NCBI GenBank assembly: GCA_930367205.1
Contig: OV884011.1
Span: forward strand, 90,133,474-90,197,473
Direction: 5' to 3'
DNA from: Acanthosoma haemorrhoidale
Lineage: Eukaryota > Arthropoda > Insecta > Hemiptera > Acanthosomatidae
Length of the DNA: 64,000 bases
Shown here: piece after piece, positions 21,431 to 33,520 of the stretch
How positions within the stretch are numbered: the first letter of the stretch is position 1
Layout of the letters: every line of letters begins with the position of its first letter
The notes under the pieces: generated by a model
Seen by the model: the letters and a program-made list of their open reading frames with translations, nothing else
The model's database searches: none
Told to the model about the DNA's origin: nothing
Made by a program: the position numbers and the translations under genes

Positions 21431-21896
21431 TAATTATAAAGCAATCTTTTGATTTAATTTTATCAGTCTTCAATATTAAGATTGTACTCGGTGTGTGTTC
21501 TTTTGATTTGAATATTATATCGGTATATTGGAGATTTACCATTCGAAAACGTTTATTATTATAAATAAAATATAGGACTACAAATCATGAAAGTAAGCAT
21601 TAATCTGATATATTATTTTGTTTGAACAGAAGAATATGATGTATTGTTTCAAATCAACAATTCTTTATTTTGCATTGTATTTTATTTCGCTTCGATAAAT
21701 TTGATTATGTCTAGTGTTATTATTTGTATAATTATTCCTGAAAGGAAAGGCTATTTTTCAATAAGTTTTATTTTTACGTATACGATATCTATTTCCTATC
21801 GTTTAAAGGAATTAATCAATTGTTTACTTTATGCTAGTATTAGCCTTGGAGCTAGTTGCCTTGATTTTAAGCTATTATGGCTTTGTTTTTGTGAAC
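21431..21896. other. AT-rich spacer
   Basis: No domain. The small plus-strand frame 21644-21907 is hydrophobic but AT-driven and has no recognisable family. Confidence 0.45.
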
Positions 21897-22031
21897 GTAT
21901 GATGTAATATGATATACAATAACGTATAATGTAATATGATATATAACGACGTATAATGTAATATGATATATAATAACGTATAATGTAATATGATATATAA
22001 CGACGTATAATGTAATATGATATAAAATAAC
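21897..22031. repeat. 27-bp minisatellite, five units, with 54-bp alternation
   Basis: Units begin at 21897, 21924, 21951, 21978 and 22005, each about gtataatgtaatatgatata plus a seven-base end. The end alternates between a form ending acgac (units 2 and 4) and one ending ataac (units 1, 3 and 5), so the array also has a 54-bp period. Confidence 0.9.
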
Positions 22032-24459
22032 GTATAAAAGTAATGATTTATTTTACGTGTTAGCATATCACGCAAATGTACTTATCGTGTAATTTTTCCT
22101 TATAAAGGATTTGGTCTGAGAAAAATAAAAAAAGATCGCCTAGTTACACAATTGGGTGTCCTAACTAATTTTTGTTTGTACGCTCACACTTTTCTAGATT
22201 AAATGAACCACCTTAATTGCATTATTATAGAAGTAAATTACTGTTTTTCCATGTGATAAAAGTTTTCTTTTGTGCAATAATATTTCAAAAACGTGGAAAC
22301 TTTAAGTTATATTAGGCATTGAAATGTCGAAAGAAATGTAGTGATATTATTGTTTTATTTGTATTTGATTTTTTTTGATCGATGAACTTAAGGTTATGAG
22401 AATAATGACCAATTATTATTTTCCAAAGAGAAGATAATAAATTTTATATAAGCGTAGTTTGGTAATTTAGCAATACAATCTTCCATGTTTTTGTATGTGT
22501 AGCAGTGAATATCATTTTTTAAAGTTGCATTGAGCAATTTAGTACAAAAAGTTATTTTCTTTCTTTTCATCAAAATTTCAGTTTCAGCTTAATAAGTATT
22601 TGATATCCCAAGTGGACATTAATGATCATTAGTACTAATTTATGTTGTAGTCTATAATTATTTCCCATGGTTTTACGGAATGAAGTATAATCAAAGAAAT
22701 CATGATCAAACGATATCAATTACTTATAGAGGAAATTTGTAAATGGGTTATATTTTGATTGGCTAATCTAACGTCATAATGTTCTATGTTAACATTAAGT
22801 AGAAACATTTATTTTAAAATATGTATATTATATTTACTTATATTATCCGTTTCTAAATAATTTAGTTTTTTTTGGCAAGAAACATTGGGAGCTACATTTA
22901 TATTGTTTGTATCTAAAAGACAAATTTATTATATGTTTTAATATTAATTATTCTTTATATTAGTTTATAATTAATGTACCAGTGAAAACATTTCATCTAC
23001 CGGCTTTTCCATTAGATAATTTAATTTGTTTCAAGTTAATTAACTGTTCTTTAAAGGTAGTTATAAATCAAAATGAAAAGTACGAAATTACTTTAAATTT
23101 CTAAAGTTTGTTGTGGACTTTTCATTATAAGATCTATTCACTCACTTATAGACCAGAGCGAATTACTTTAATTCCATTTATAAACAACTGCCTACAGATC
23201 CTTTAAAGTACAAAGAATCTGCTATTTAGGGATTATAGCAAATTTAGGATTTGGCTATTTTTATTTTTTAGGATTAAGTTGTTTACCGCTTAAGAATTAA
23301 AAGTCAAATTTTAGCACTCCTCGAGGATCAAACTAGGTGATACTTAAGCCTTTACATCTAATCAGCTTTTTGAAGTTAAATATTTACTTTTAGTTTCAAG
23401 GCCGTATCTGACTATCCATCGTTTAAACTTCAGTTACATACAAGGTACTTACACTGAAGGATTATTATCTAAGTCAACAGCTATTAAACATGGAACTAAT
23501 TGTTAATTGTTTGTTCTTCATATGATCTAACTATATTAAAAGAATAATTATCCATATTTATAATTAAGTAAGAACTATTAATAATAAGTTGAAAACCTTT
23601 CCATTACAATGTAGCCTATGAAATATTTCTAGAATGCATTTTGAACAACGAGATAACTTTTAATTAATATTTTATTTATGTGTGAAAAAAAACTTAAACA
23701 TAAACGTAAATATCTGCTATAGTTTTTAACCTGTTAACGAGATATAATTTGAGAAACTAATAATTTTAATTATTCTTGTTCGCATGATTAGAGAGTAGAT
23801 ATTGTTTATATTCTACACGAAACACGTATAAATGATTGAAGGATTAATAAAGTTCTTTTCTAGCATTTAAGCGTTTACCAATGTTATAAGAATAAAGCAT
23901 ACTAATATTGATTTAATAATAAAATGTTATTTTAATTTTGTATTTATGATTTTGATTCATTAAGACTACGGACTGATAATAGTAATTTTCATTTCATACT
24001 CTATATCTTAATAATGGAATATCGAATACAGTACTATACCATTTACTATATCTTTGCTAAATTTTGTATAGGAGAATTTCTTTAATATTTTATCAAATCG
24101 AGGAACCAATAATAATACTATGTTAAATATAATTTTCCTCTTACATTTTTAAGTTATTTCTGATGAAATTTTATGTTCGCTTTATGCACTTTTGTAAAAA
24201 TTATTATACCTCTGGAACTATACGCATATTGCAAACTTAGATTTACGTGCTATAATGATTATTATTAATTGAGAATTAATAATGTTAGAGCAATGTTACT
24301 TCAAGTGTGGTATCCATTTAAAATTTACTTATTATTAATAGTTTCAACTAATGTTACTCTGTAAGAACAACTATGAATGCTCTGAGTGTGTCAAATATCT
24401 TAGTAAGTAAGATTAGATTCTTTTTTTTGCACATTTCCGGAGGAATGCTTAATCTTCGG
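22032..24459. other. AT-rich DNA, no gene seen
   Basis: About 2.4 kb of strongly AT-rich sequence with no open frame above background and no recognised element. Could be intronic or intergenic. Confidence 0.5.
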
Positions 24460-24700
24460 GAGGGAGGAGTTATATGACGATAATTAATCCAAAACATTGG
24501 CTAATCCATGTTGAGACTTCCCCCTATATATAGGCTGAGTCTACGGCTCTCGGGCTTATTCATTCTCTGATAGTCACGCAACTCATTTCATCTCATTCAT
24601 AGTAGTTTTTATATTTTCAACCCATATGTTTTGTACTTCAATAAAGTGTGTTTTTAAAAAGATCTATTCCTCGTGGCTTGATTTAATTATATGATAGCCT
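24460..24700 (+). repeat. Candidate LTR (copia-type?) with PPT, TATA box and polyadenylation signal
   Basis: A purine tract, cgggagggaggag (about 24457-24469), is followed by ttatatgacg; a TATA box 'ctatatatagg' lies at 24523-24533; start-site-like sequence follows; and cttcaataaag (AATAAA) lies about 24640. PPT, promoter and polyadenylation signal in this order and spacing are those of an element's 3' LTR. No pol sequence is attached upstream and no second copy or target duplication was found, so family and edges are uncertain. Confidence 0.35.
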
Positions 24701-24732
24701 GAAGTCACGTGCTGTAAAGATTCCATCATAAC

Positions 24733-24797
24733 CTTTCAAAAGCGACATAAGTCACAGATATCTTCCCCACAGACGTGATTTCCGTAGACGCTTGTGC
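24733..24797 (-). repeat. Dispersed repeat, copy 2
   Basis: Inverted copy of the 18279-18340 repeat, sharing 'ataagtcacagatatcttcc' in reverse complement and the flanking gtagac and cttgtgcca blocks. Lies at the start of a GC-richer segment (24720-25400) with no recognised product. Confidence 0.55.
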
Positions 24798-27388
24798 CAA
24801 TGTTTCGTTTTTGTAAATCCAGAAAGAATCCTTCTACTTCCGGGAAGGTATCGCTATGCTCATCCAGGAAAGCGATGAATAAGTATCCTATTTGGGAGTG
24901 GTAGAATCTGCCATAGATTGCTTTGCTTTTCCGTACATCTTCCAGGAAGGCAAATGTAACAGCTTCTTAACTCTCGGTTCTTGAAAGGGTCAGGACCATA
25001 TAGTTGGGTATCATCCAACAACGCCACAACTGAGAAATGGTCAGTCATTGTTCAGAAGATAGTTTGATGAAGGTATACAGTTTATTTTCTTCATCCCAGT
25101 AATGTTTATCATATAAGGGTGATAGGACCACGTCCTTTCATCTTTCTTGGTAGATAAAAGAAATAAATAAAAGTAGCCTTCAGCGATGTCGAGGAAATCT
25201 TGGATATCCGAAGACTAAGGAAGAAAGGCGCAGAAGACCGAAATACGGAGATATGTTTTAGCAAGTTTCTCACGAATCTCTGCCGCTTACAGAATGGTTT
25301 CCCTCTCCTGCCTGAAGAGGAAATTCCGCGCAAAAAATCAAATGAATATGAAATATCTGCATCTTGGGACCACTGCCTTATAATGTAGATGATTCCTTCG
25401 ACATTGTTAAAAGCAGAATTTTTAAAATATTTTGTTGAAACAAATACAAAAACAAAATATGTACAATAACATGTACTCCTTGGTACTACATAACCTGCAT
25501 TTTAAGGGGGATGTTAAAGCTAATAATATAGGTTGAAAATTACACACACTAAAACAGGACCAGGTGATGGGGCTCACCTTCTAGTTACACATTGAGTACT
25601 AAAACTTCATAAACTGCAATTACAAACTAGGGTGCCTAGTTTATGTCTGGATGGACGCTTTAGGCAGATTGGGCTGGACTGGTTGAAAAAGGGTCGTAAT
25701 TGAGGCTACCAGTTGGCCTGGGACCATCATACAGAGGCCCCCCCCCCCATTGTGGGGTTTAATTTTTGCTTTACTGGATGGGGAAATGTAAACTATTTTT
25801 AACTAGATAAAATATTTATTTTAAATAATCCAATTAAACTTTTCTTCTTATTCTTAAAAAAAGGTTCTATGCTAGATTTCCTTTAGATTTTTGTAATAAA
25901 AGCCATTAGAGAGTCACCGGTGTACCGTGACCCCGTTTCCCAACTCCTTTATCAGCTCGTTAACTGGCGCCTTTGACAACTGGTCTCGCAAACAAACGGT
26001 TTTTTAATGCTGCGAGTTCAAACATTGATTGTCATGGTGAAAACAAACTTGTTCTTTTTTTACTGTCAAACACAGGTATTTAGGTAAAGTATAGAGAGAG
26101 AATTTCACTAGCTGTTCCGTGGCAATGAGCTCTCCTTTTATTCTTAGTTTATTTCTAAGTGATTATTTTGTCTGTAGCACTTCCATCTATATATGACGCA
26201 ATGATATCTTTGAACCTACAAATGTTACGACTTATAGCTGTCATTGTTCATTTATCAGTTCAACACAATTAGCTCGAACTTCACCTGAATCATTGGGAAC
26301 TCTCCAATTCCCAAATCGATGTAGGCGAACAGAAGTAAAGTTTGAATTGTAGATGAATTGTTATCCAAATATAATGTTAGTGCAATTTAGTTAAGAGTCG
26401 TGTAGGGTGATGTCATCCGGTGATAGCTTTCCGTAATGAAATGAAAAAGATATTCGTTTGTTGGTGTATGAAATCATTTATTTTCATCTATACCTCTAAA
26501 TACGGAGTTGTTATCAGGTCATTTGAGTATGGACAGATCTTGTAGCGGTTATTTGTCTGTACAAAGGCTTAACATTAGATTGTTTGCCAATCAAGCCTCT
26601 AGCCGTAAGGTAGTATTCCGGTTATGTGTAACATAGAAACAATTATGTGCCAAGATTTATTTTTATTCGTCTATCAGTTGGCTTCACCTCAATTGGTACT
26701 TCTTATTTTTCAAATAAGTCATGATCCTTCCATTACTCATGTGCTAAGTGAAAAATAATTATTATTTTGCTTTACATTGATATTAAACGTGATTTCCAAA
26801 CTGTGGTTATATAACTTGGGGTGTTATTGTAAGAATATAAAATCTGCAAATACAATGTAATTGGAACAACCAATTTTCGTTAAGATTAATAATGTTTAAT
26901 TAGATGGTTTTTGTTGGGTGCTTCATTAATTATTAGTTTATCATTATTTTATTATTATTAATTATTTTGCCATTTTTGGTATATGTTATTGATAACTAAT
27001 GTAATAATTGTAACTTGTAAATATTTACTAAGTTGTCTTTAGTGGTCTAGACTGCTACAATGAAAAGCGTAAGAGGGTGAAACCTGACAGAAAACATTAG
27101 CTCGAATTTTTAAAATAAATACTGTGGATTAAACTCCGAATTTAGACCCTGACAATATGCAGTGTTCTAGGACCTCTATTCGTCCCAGTATTATCCAATG
27201 TAGTGCTACAGAGCTCGCCACGAAGGTTGTGGAACACACTAGACTGTAAACTAGTGTTTGTGTGGGTGACGGATGAGCTCTGGGTAGCCGTGGAAAGAGG
27301 TGGGGTCTTGCAGCTGACAGCCAGCTCATGTCATTTTTCACCGCTCCAGGCCCCTGGAGAGGATTATGCCCGGCTGGAGGACGTGTCA
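24798..27388. other. No gene recognised; includes a C11-13 run
   Basis: 24800-25400 is somewhat GC-richer with two short minus frames (24860-25048, 25109-25333) that show no family motif. 25400-27100 is AT-rich, with a C run at about 25739-25752. 27130-27388 is GC-richer and runs on from the exon-like frame described next; a second, proline-rich minus frame lies at 27129-27407. Confidence 0.4.
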
Positions 27389-27641
27389 TTATTCCAGCAG
27401 TCGACACTGTGGCTGGTCCATCTTATGAATATTCACTGGTGTTTCCTCCATGTTCGGTGGTTGGCAGCCCTCCGGTGCATTTGACGGGCCAGTCACAGAG
27501 GGTGGAGGACGAATTAATTCCGTCTGTTCAGAGAGTCTAGAATAGTAAGAGTAACGTGGGTCAGGGTTATTGCACTCATGTGCACGTAGTGCGATGCACT
27601 CTTCATGGTCTGAAGGCTCATTTCGAAAAACTGGGAGCCTT
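27389..27641 (-). CDS. Candidate host exon, unknown product
   Basis: An open minus-strand frame of 83 codons without an ATG, in a GC-richer island inside AT-rich DNA. It starts right after an AG (ttaccag, a possible splice acceptor at 27642-27643) and stops at TAA 27389-27391. Residues include ECNNPDPRYSYYSRL and SEQTELIRPPPSVTGPSNAP, a complex, non-repetitive composition unlike the TE proteins here; it resembles a low-complexity cytoplasmic or linker region. A proline-rich frame overlaps downstream (27129-27407), so a small frameshift or a donor site before the stop is possible. The region upstream of the acceptor is not pyrimidine-rich, which weakens the case. I do not recognise the protein. 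Confidence 0.35.
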
Positions 27642-27655
27642 CTGGTAAGGTACTC

Positions 27656-29640
27656 ATATATTTTTTTTTAAATAGTTCTGTTTACATCAGAAACATCACA
27701 CTGAAGTAATTTATGCGCACTCGTAGGAACTTCATGCAATTTTATAAAGGTTTCTAATTACAAATGATTTTCCTATAACTAGATATAATTAGTATGCACA
27801 ACATTTAAGTATACGGTGATTAAATTATATCTACTAGTTATAAAAGATTTCCCAAAGATCATCATTTTCTTTTCTTATTTAAACGATTTTTGTCCAGAGC
27901 TAAACTATAACTATTTTAAACCGTTTATGAGCTAAATTGTATTTTACAAACACATGTGAACGAAACAGAGGACGTATAAAGAGAACGAAAACAATATCAA
28001 GAGATGATCGTGGGTTTTTGGGCCAGTTTCTTACAATCTCATAAAGTAATTGTGGAAAACTACTTGGTATTTTTAATCGCCAACACTTTTAAATTAATTT
28101 ATTTTATAAGTTAAACCATCTTGGGTGCCTAACATAGCCTGAAAATAACTAAAGAAAAAAAATAAAAGTATTGAAATCCATCGGAGCTTTTCCAAAAAAA
28201 CATTTCAGCATACTCGAGATGTTGTGGAATGTTTCTTAAAATTGTATAACAAATTGAATTATTTGCCGCTATCGAAGGATATCAGACTCACAAACCAATA
28301 CGCTCGTCCGTTACCTGAGTTAAATAATAAAAGTTACACATTCCCCTCTTTTCAAAACGATATTCTAGTTATAGTGTCTTTTGATTTATATCATGCCACA
28401 ACTATGTGCTCTTCTAGCGTTCTTATTCGTCCACGTTCGGAACCATTCCTACAATCTGCTACAGTTTGTTGCGTATTATCTGTAAATTCAAATAATGTGT
28501 TATTATACCGCTCATAAAAACTTTATAAAACTTAAGGAACTTATTTTTTATATGTCAAGAGCAAAATATAACAAGTATAGTATATCACAGGTTTCTTGGA
28601 TGTACGGATATGTTCTTTATAGTTCTCTATTTCTTGTAGGTATTTAGAGTTTTTATATTGTCTGTTATTAGTAACAAATATTTTGACTTTTGCTATATTT
28701 GTTTATGTATAAGAATATTACAAAACAAAATATTAATAAAATCTAAACTCTAAACATGTTTCACTCAATGAAATATACCAAAGACTGTTAATTTGTACTC
28801 CTAGGACTTAGTTCCTGAAAATGTAATCCTCCAGACGATTAAAACATAAAAAGAATAAAACTATGTATATCATACATCAACAAACAAATGGAAATCTACT
28901 TGCAGGTAGCTAGGCTATAAAGAAAGAGAATTTTATACGAAGCGGAAAATTAACTTGCCTGCAGTACAAATGTACTTGTCATTTTATTTCATTTCGTAGC
29001 ATATTACTTCTTTTTTTTATTTTGCTACGTCATATTTAGAATATTGGAAGCAATTTATAGCGAGATTGAGTTTTCCTTTAGGGGCAGTTTGAAACCACTT
29101 CCTCCCTAGTGGATGGCAATATCTCCTAGAGGGATGTGCGTGTATGTAGAATCAATTCAGAGCCTTTCCATTTTCATTTCAAATGAATCTTTCATCTATG
29201 AATTAGATGTTTAACCCGTTCCTCTCAATTTCGGCGATTTGGCCAAATCATGATCACTGTTTGTTTTTTTACGGGAAAGTTTCACTTTAAAAATCTAAAT
29301 ATCTTTACAATTGAGCCACTTGCTGCCTCTTGGGTAATTATTCACCATAGCAAACCCAATATTGGTGTAACACATATAATAAGATGAAATGTACGTTACA
29401 TTAAGCCGTGCTTAGGAAAGCTAGGTGAGCAATCGCTATTCCCCAGTGTACCTCCACCAGTTGTCGATACATAAAAAATTTTTTCGGTTTACTTGACTTT
29501 CTAAATATTAGTATCCGGATCAATCGTTCTACTAGTCTCATGAAATGAAGAATAGTTAAAAGACAGAAATTAGTGATGAAAGGTTTGTATTATGGGTGAT
29601 ATACGGGATGAATAACATATTTTTTTGTACTGCTTAAATA
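27656..29640. other. AT-rich DNA, no gene seen
   Basis: About 2 kb with only short AT-driven frames. No domain, repeat family or RNA gene found. Confidence 0.5.
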
Positions 29641-29677
29641 AAAACAGAGTTCATGTTCATCTCGAAGCATTTCGTTG

Positions 29678-29720
29678 GCGGGGACGGGGGGGGGGGCGGA
29701 GGATGGTGGGGGTTGTTGCT
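29678..29720 (+). other. G-rich tract, possible quadruplex
   Basis: Runs of G including an 11-12 base stretch, then further GG and GGGGG groups within about 40 bp. Enough G runs for a quadruplex on the plus strand. Confidence 0.5.
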
Positions 29721-29982
29721 TGGTAACAGGAGCCGACTTCACTTTGGTCCGGCTAAGCAGTTTAATCACCTTTTGAATTATTTACTTGACGTTCATGCCC
29801 TCAAATTAAGTAGTTCGAAAGAAACAAAACTTACTCTATTTATAATTTATTGAAATGAGTAGTTTCCAAAGGACTATTATAGGAAAGTTGTCACAAGACT
29901 GTTTATTGAGCCTTTTTAATCCTCTCTATATACATTCTCTTGGGTCTTGGGGATTAGGCTGGATACCTACGATGTCCGAACC

Positions 29983-30370
29983 TTAACTCCCCTCTGCCTG
30001 TTTACGCATATATCTTCGTAAACACCAAGGTCTGGAGAACGCAGCACACAGCCTGTAATCCCTTACATCACGCTTACGGTCTAATATATTCATAGTCCAC
30101 AGAGCTCTCTGGCTCGGCAATACATAACCAAACAACACAAAGAAAAACAGGTAATACAGAAATAAAATAAGACTAACAATAATAATAATAATAATATATA
30201 ATCCGTTCGCCCATGACCCGGCGGCTGCCAGGTGAAAACAAAACAATGGAACTTATCCACAATATAACGTATGACATTAAAATCTCTCTCTGATCTTCAC
30301 ATGTAAAGTATAGGATTCCGATTTGTTGCTCCGTATTGGGTCGAGGGCACAACATCCTACGCACATTCAA
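29983..30370 (-). pseudogene. P2 possible third ORF: small membrane protein after pol
   Basis: The frame 30246-29983 has a hydrophobic stretch of roughly 25-30 residues (SLILFLYYLFFFVLFGYVL) followed by a basic, Arg-rich tail of about 40 residues. It lies right after the end of P2 pol (about 30390), where env sits in env-bearing gypsy elements. A preceding frame (30370-30173) overlaps it. No signal peptide, cleavage site or cysteine pattern was found, so calling it env would go too far. It could be a chance AT-rich hydrophobic frame. Confidence 0.3.
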
Positions 30371-30379
30371 CGCCCCCCC

Positions 30380-31610
30380 CCCCCTGTGGTGGGAGGTTTA
30401 ACTGTTCAATGTGAACGGTTCGCCTTTTCTTTGGGGAGGTCATGCTCTCGATGGTCACCAGATTATGTTACCGAATTATGATGACCTTAAAGGGCCCCTC
30501 ATACCGAACCAGTTCCTTACTACGATTTGACACGGCTTTTTTGTACACAACGGTCCCAATCGATATTGCCCCCATACGATCCCGCACGTTTAAATTTGCC
30601 CGCGTCACACGCCTGGATTTCTCGCGTATAATCCTATCACGTACCATGTGCCACTTCTTCCCGAGCTGCATGTGGGTGTTTTTGAGCTGTGCTGCCATCC
30701 CGTCATCCACCACCGTCTCTGGCCAATTCCTCGGTTACACTCGTAATCCGAACATAATTTCAAAGGGTGCGAACCCCGTCGTGGCGTGTATTGGGTGGTT
30801 GTATGCCGCCACCACCATGGGCATCGCTACGTTCGCCGACAGGCCTTAATCCACATGATAAACGCGTAAGTGGTCGCTTAGGGCACTGTGCAATCTTTCG
30901 ATAGTTCCCCTACTCTTGGGATGCCCGGGGGTATTAAAGTGCCATGCCACATCCCGTTTTTTCATTTCACCTCTCACGGTTGCATTGCAAACTCCCGTCC
31001 CCCGTCCGACGAGATCCTCTCCAAAATGCCGTAGAATTGGAACCATGTGTTAAGGGCTTGTAATATCTGCCGTCTCCTGCCCATCACGGTGGTTGGTTTT
31101 CCCTTGGTGATACGCCAGTGTTATCTCGCGTTACTGCTCCTAGTCACGCAGGTTCTGGACCATGGAAAGACACCGAATGTATGAGTGATTCACCCACAAC
31201 AGCTCTTTCTGACCCAGCTTTTTAATTTTGTCCCACGAGTAAATGGTGCGTTTTGTCTGGTTTTGACACGTCCTTGAGAGCCTGACAAATTTGATCTCCC
31301 CGAACTGCCGGCGGTTACCAAATCGTCGCGATCTGACTCCTACCATACGTACTATGGAGTATTTTCAGAGTACCCGATGTTTGTGTTTTCCAAATATTCT
31401 GCCTCCGCTTATCATCATGCTTTCATCCGTCGTCTCCATATCCCGCGGTCACTCCCCTATAGACTCGTCTGATGGTGGGTCCGCACTCCTGTCACTATCT
31501 TCCCGCGTGCTGCTCCTGCCCACTTCTCCAGGCGTCCATTCCTTAATAAATTTACTCATGCCGCTCGAAGATTCCCCTTCCTCTATGGCGTTCACCATAA
31601 TAGCGCGAAA
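30380..31610 (-). pseudogene. P2 integrase region (broken)
   Basis: Minus-strand order: a linker homologous to P5 (31600-31330; P5 at 63493-63756), a segment at 31346-31140 reading WDKIKKLGQKELLW and YIRCLSMVQNLRD, close to P5 at 63876-63973, then GHPKSRGTIERLHSAL near 30900 (the Glu of the DDE core) and YEGPFKVI with RTVHIEQLNLPP near 30500-30390 (C-terminal GPY/F-like module). The first two catalytic Asp residues are not recognisable, and several shifts break the frame. A C12-13 run lies at about 30372-30384. Confidence 0.65.
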
Positions 31611-31615
31611 CAGCC

Positions 31616-32376
31616 TGTAGCGACCGCTAACTACATAAGTTAAATCACCCTATACTCTATTGCATATATTTTGTAAGCAAAAGTAAAATAACAGGAATTA
31701 AATGTATTGTAATTAACTGTAAATCATTGTAAAAGTTTTAGGCAATAAATGCGGAAGCCGGGAGTCATAAACAAGTCATAAAACTAAAAGAGTCGGCAGC
31801 TGGTAGCCATAAACAGCCAGGTACCCACCGGTCTAAACGCAAGGCGGGCAATAGTACCACCTGGCAGCCATAAACAGTCCTTTAGGGGGGGAGGGGTCAG
31901 GTAATTGGGTGGCGGTCGCATTTCCTCACGCCGGCCTAGGCCTTCCCCCCCCCCCAAGCAGGAACGATATTTAAACCAGGGCGTCTGGCCCTGTAAACTA
32001 GTCTCCTCATCCGTCTTTACTCGGTGACGACTTACACCAGGGCTCCTGGCCCTGGAAGTCAGTCTCTTAGACTCCTCGTTAGTCTCTCAGTCTCCTCATC
32101 CGCCTCTGAGTCTCTCACCCGTCATTTAGTCTCCTTGCAGACTCTCTGGCGACGCTACTAGGCTTCCGCTCGAACTCTGAAAACTTGCCTTATTCTTTAT
32201 GAAACCTCTGTACCTCTTCTCTTGAACATAGTGCATTGTCGGGGCACATACCTATCATAAAATGGAGTCAGATAGTAACGCCGTCCTGAAACGATTGTCC
32301 GGGTTATTAACTCGAACAATCCAAACTTGTCACCAGGGTTAGGGTGATCAGGCACCTCCCTAGTGACGACCTGACA
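31616..32376. repeat. Solo LTR, 761 bp, flanked by a 5-bp target duplication
   Basis: TG...CA-bounded segment (TGTAGCGACC at the left, CGACCTGACA at the right) flanked by CAGCC at 31611-31615 and 32377-32381. It interrupts P2 just where P5 is continuous (RNase H end to linker, compare 63450-63495). On the plus strand it holds a gatatttaa TATA-like box (31968), two 'ccaggg..ctggccctg' hairpins (31977 and 32037) and pyrimidine-rich CT repeats. No internal coding sequence remains, as after LTR-LTR recombination. Orientation is not certain. Confidence 0.75.
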
Positions 32377-33520
32377 CAGCCAATCTGCCCCGACGTTGTC
32401 TTTCCCTGGCTTATATACGAGATATTATTGTATTGGTGCTGCTAGTATCAACCAGGCACCACTCCCCCTTACCGAACTCAATAATTGGCAACCCGCACAT
32501 CCTTTCCCCAACTGTATTGCACCTTAGGATGCGGTCGCCTCTCTGCTGCCATCTCCTCAGGCCTCCGTACGCCACTCCCATCTGCGCGATAGATTCTTCT
32601 GCTCCCACTACGCTTCGACTCCTCCCAATCTTTCTCTGACGTCCCTGATGACTCGTCGCCCGATGATCCATTTTCTCTAGGTGTCGCGCTCCGCCACTCC
32701 CGGAGTTCCTGGTTATTCACCTCCATTGGTTCTGCTTTGTGAAATTCCTTTTGTCTGGACATTGTCTTGCTATGTGTCCTTCTCCCCACACTCAAAGCAC
32801 TTAGTGAGAGGGCACTGAGCTAACAGACCTCCCGTCGCTCCCCTGTCTCTACCGGCAAACGGCGTTTCCTGTCTATTCCACACCGCTTTCGGGGTCCTGT
32901 TTCTCCTATATGAGATCCGGCTCCAATCTTTGTCTTCTTCGTGCATTTTCACTTCTTCCTCTCTTGTGCTAACGTCAATCATTCCCTGGGCGCATTCGAG
33001 GAACGATCGCTCATTAGGGAACCCTTCCTTCCTTCCCGTCTCCTTCACCAATTGGACCTTTAAGATCGTAGACAGGAACCCCATCCTTCCCTCTACTTGC
33101 ATGACGACACTAGTAGTCTCTCTCATTTTCTCATTTATTTTACTGTAGTGGACTACCAGGACTGCAGCATACTGTCCACTATTCTGTCTCGGAGATTTCA
33201 TTTCTCGAAATATTTGGAGGATATCCTCTTCTGGGGTCCATCGTCCCCCCCCCCCATACGTTTTATTCAGTCTTGTCTTTACTACCTCCCATGGGGTTTC
33301 CTCGTCCACCTGTATCAGGTTATGCACTTTCCTTTTTACCCTGCACACCAGGTCTGCATTTATGACTTTTCGTCACCTGGGTCGAGTAGGCCTTCGTCCA
33401 TCTTGGCTTTTATCCTCTCCATAATTCTATCACCGCCTTTGAGAAAATGATACAACCCACCCAGTTCCCCCGAAATTTTCCGAGGTCTGAGATTTATTAA
33501 CGTGCGGTCACCCCTCTGCC
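32377..33520 (-). pseudogene. P2 gag-protease with deletion to RNase H end
   Basis: From 33520 down: gag (FLKGGDRIMERIKAKM; GGRWTPEEDILQIFREMKS near 33230; MGFLSTILKVQL), one knuckle (QCPLTKCFECGEKD near 32790), then a protease start, LVDTSSTNTIISR near 32440, where the usual DTG reads DTS. Immediately after, in another frame, comes YKPGKDNVGADWL (about 32410-32380), the end of RNase H, so the entire RT is deleted. The gag starts in mid-domain, joined to P1. Confidence 0.75.

Noticed and set aside
21897..22031. CRISPR-like array
   Set aside because: Units are contiguous without spacers, and the genome is eukaryotic.
21875..22075. Minus frame rich in Tyr/Leu/Ile/His repeats
   Set aside because: It is only the translation of the 27-bp minisatellite.
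25739..25752. C run as a structured or regulatory element
   Set aside because: Simple homopolymer; similar runs at 30372 and 33247 fall in unrelated contexts.
27203..27540. Plus-strand frames over the GC island
   Set aside because: They overlap one another and the more protein-like minus frame; a GTAAGG at 27645 could be a plus-strand donor but the upstream plus frame is broken at 27538.
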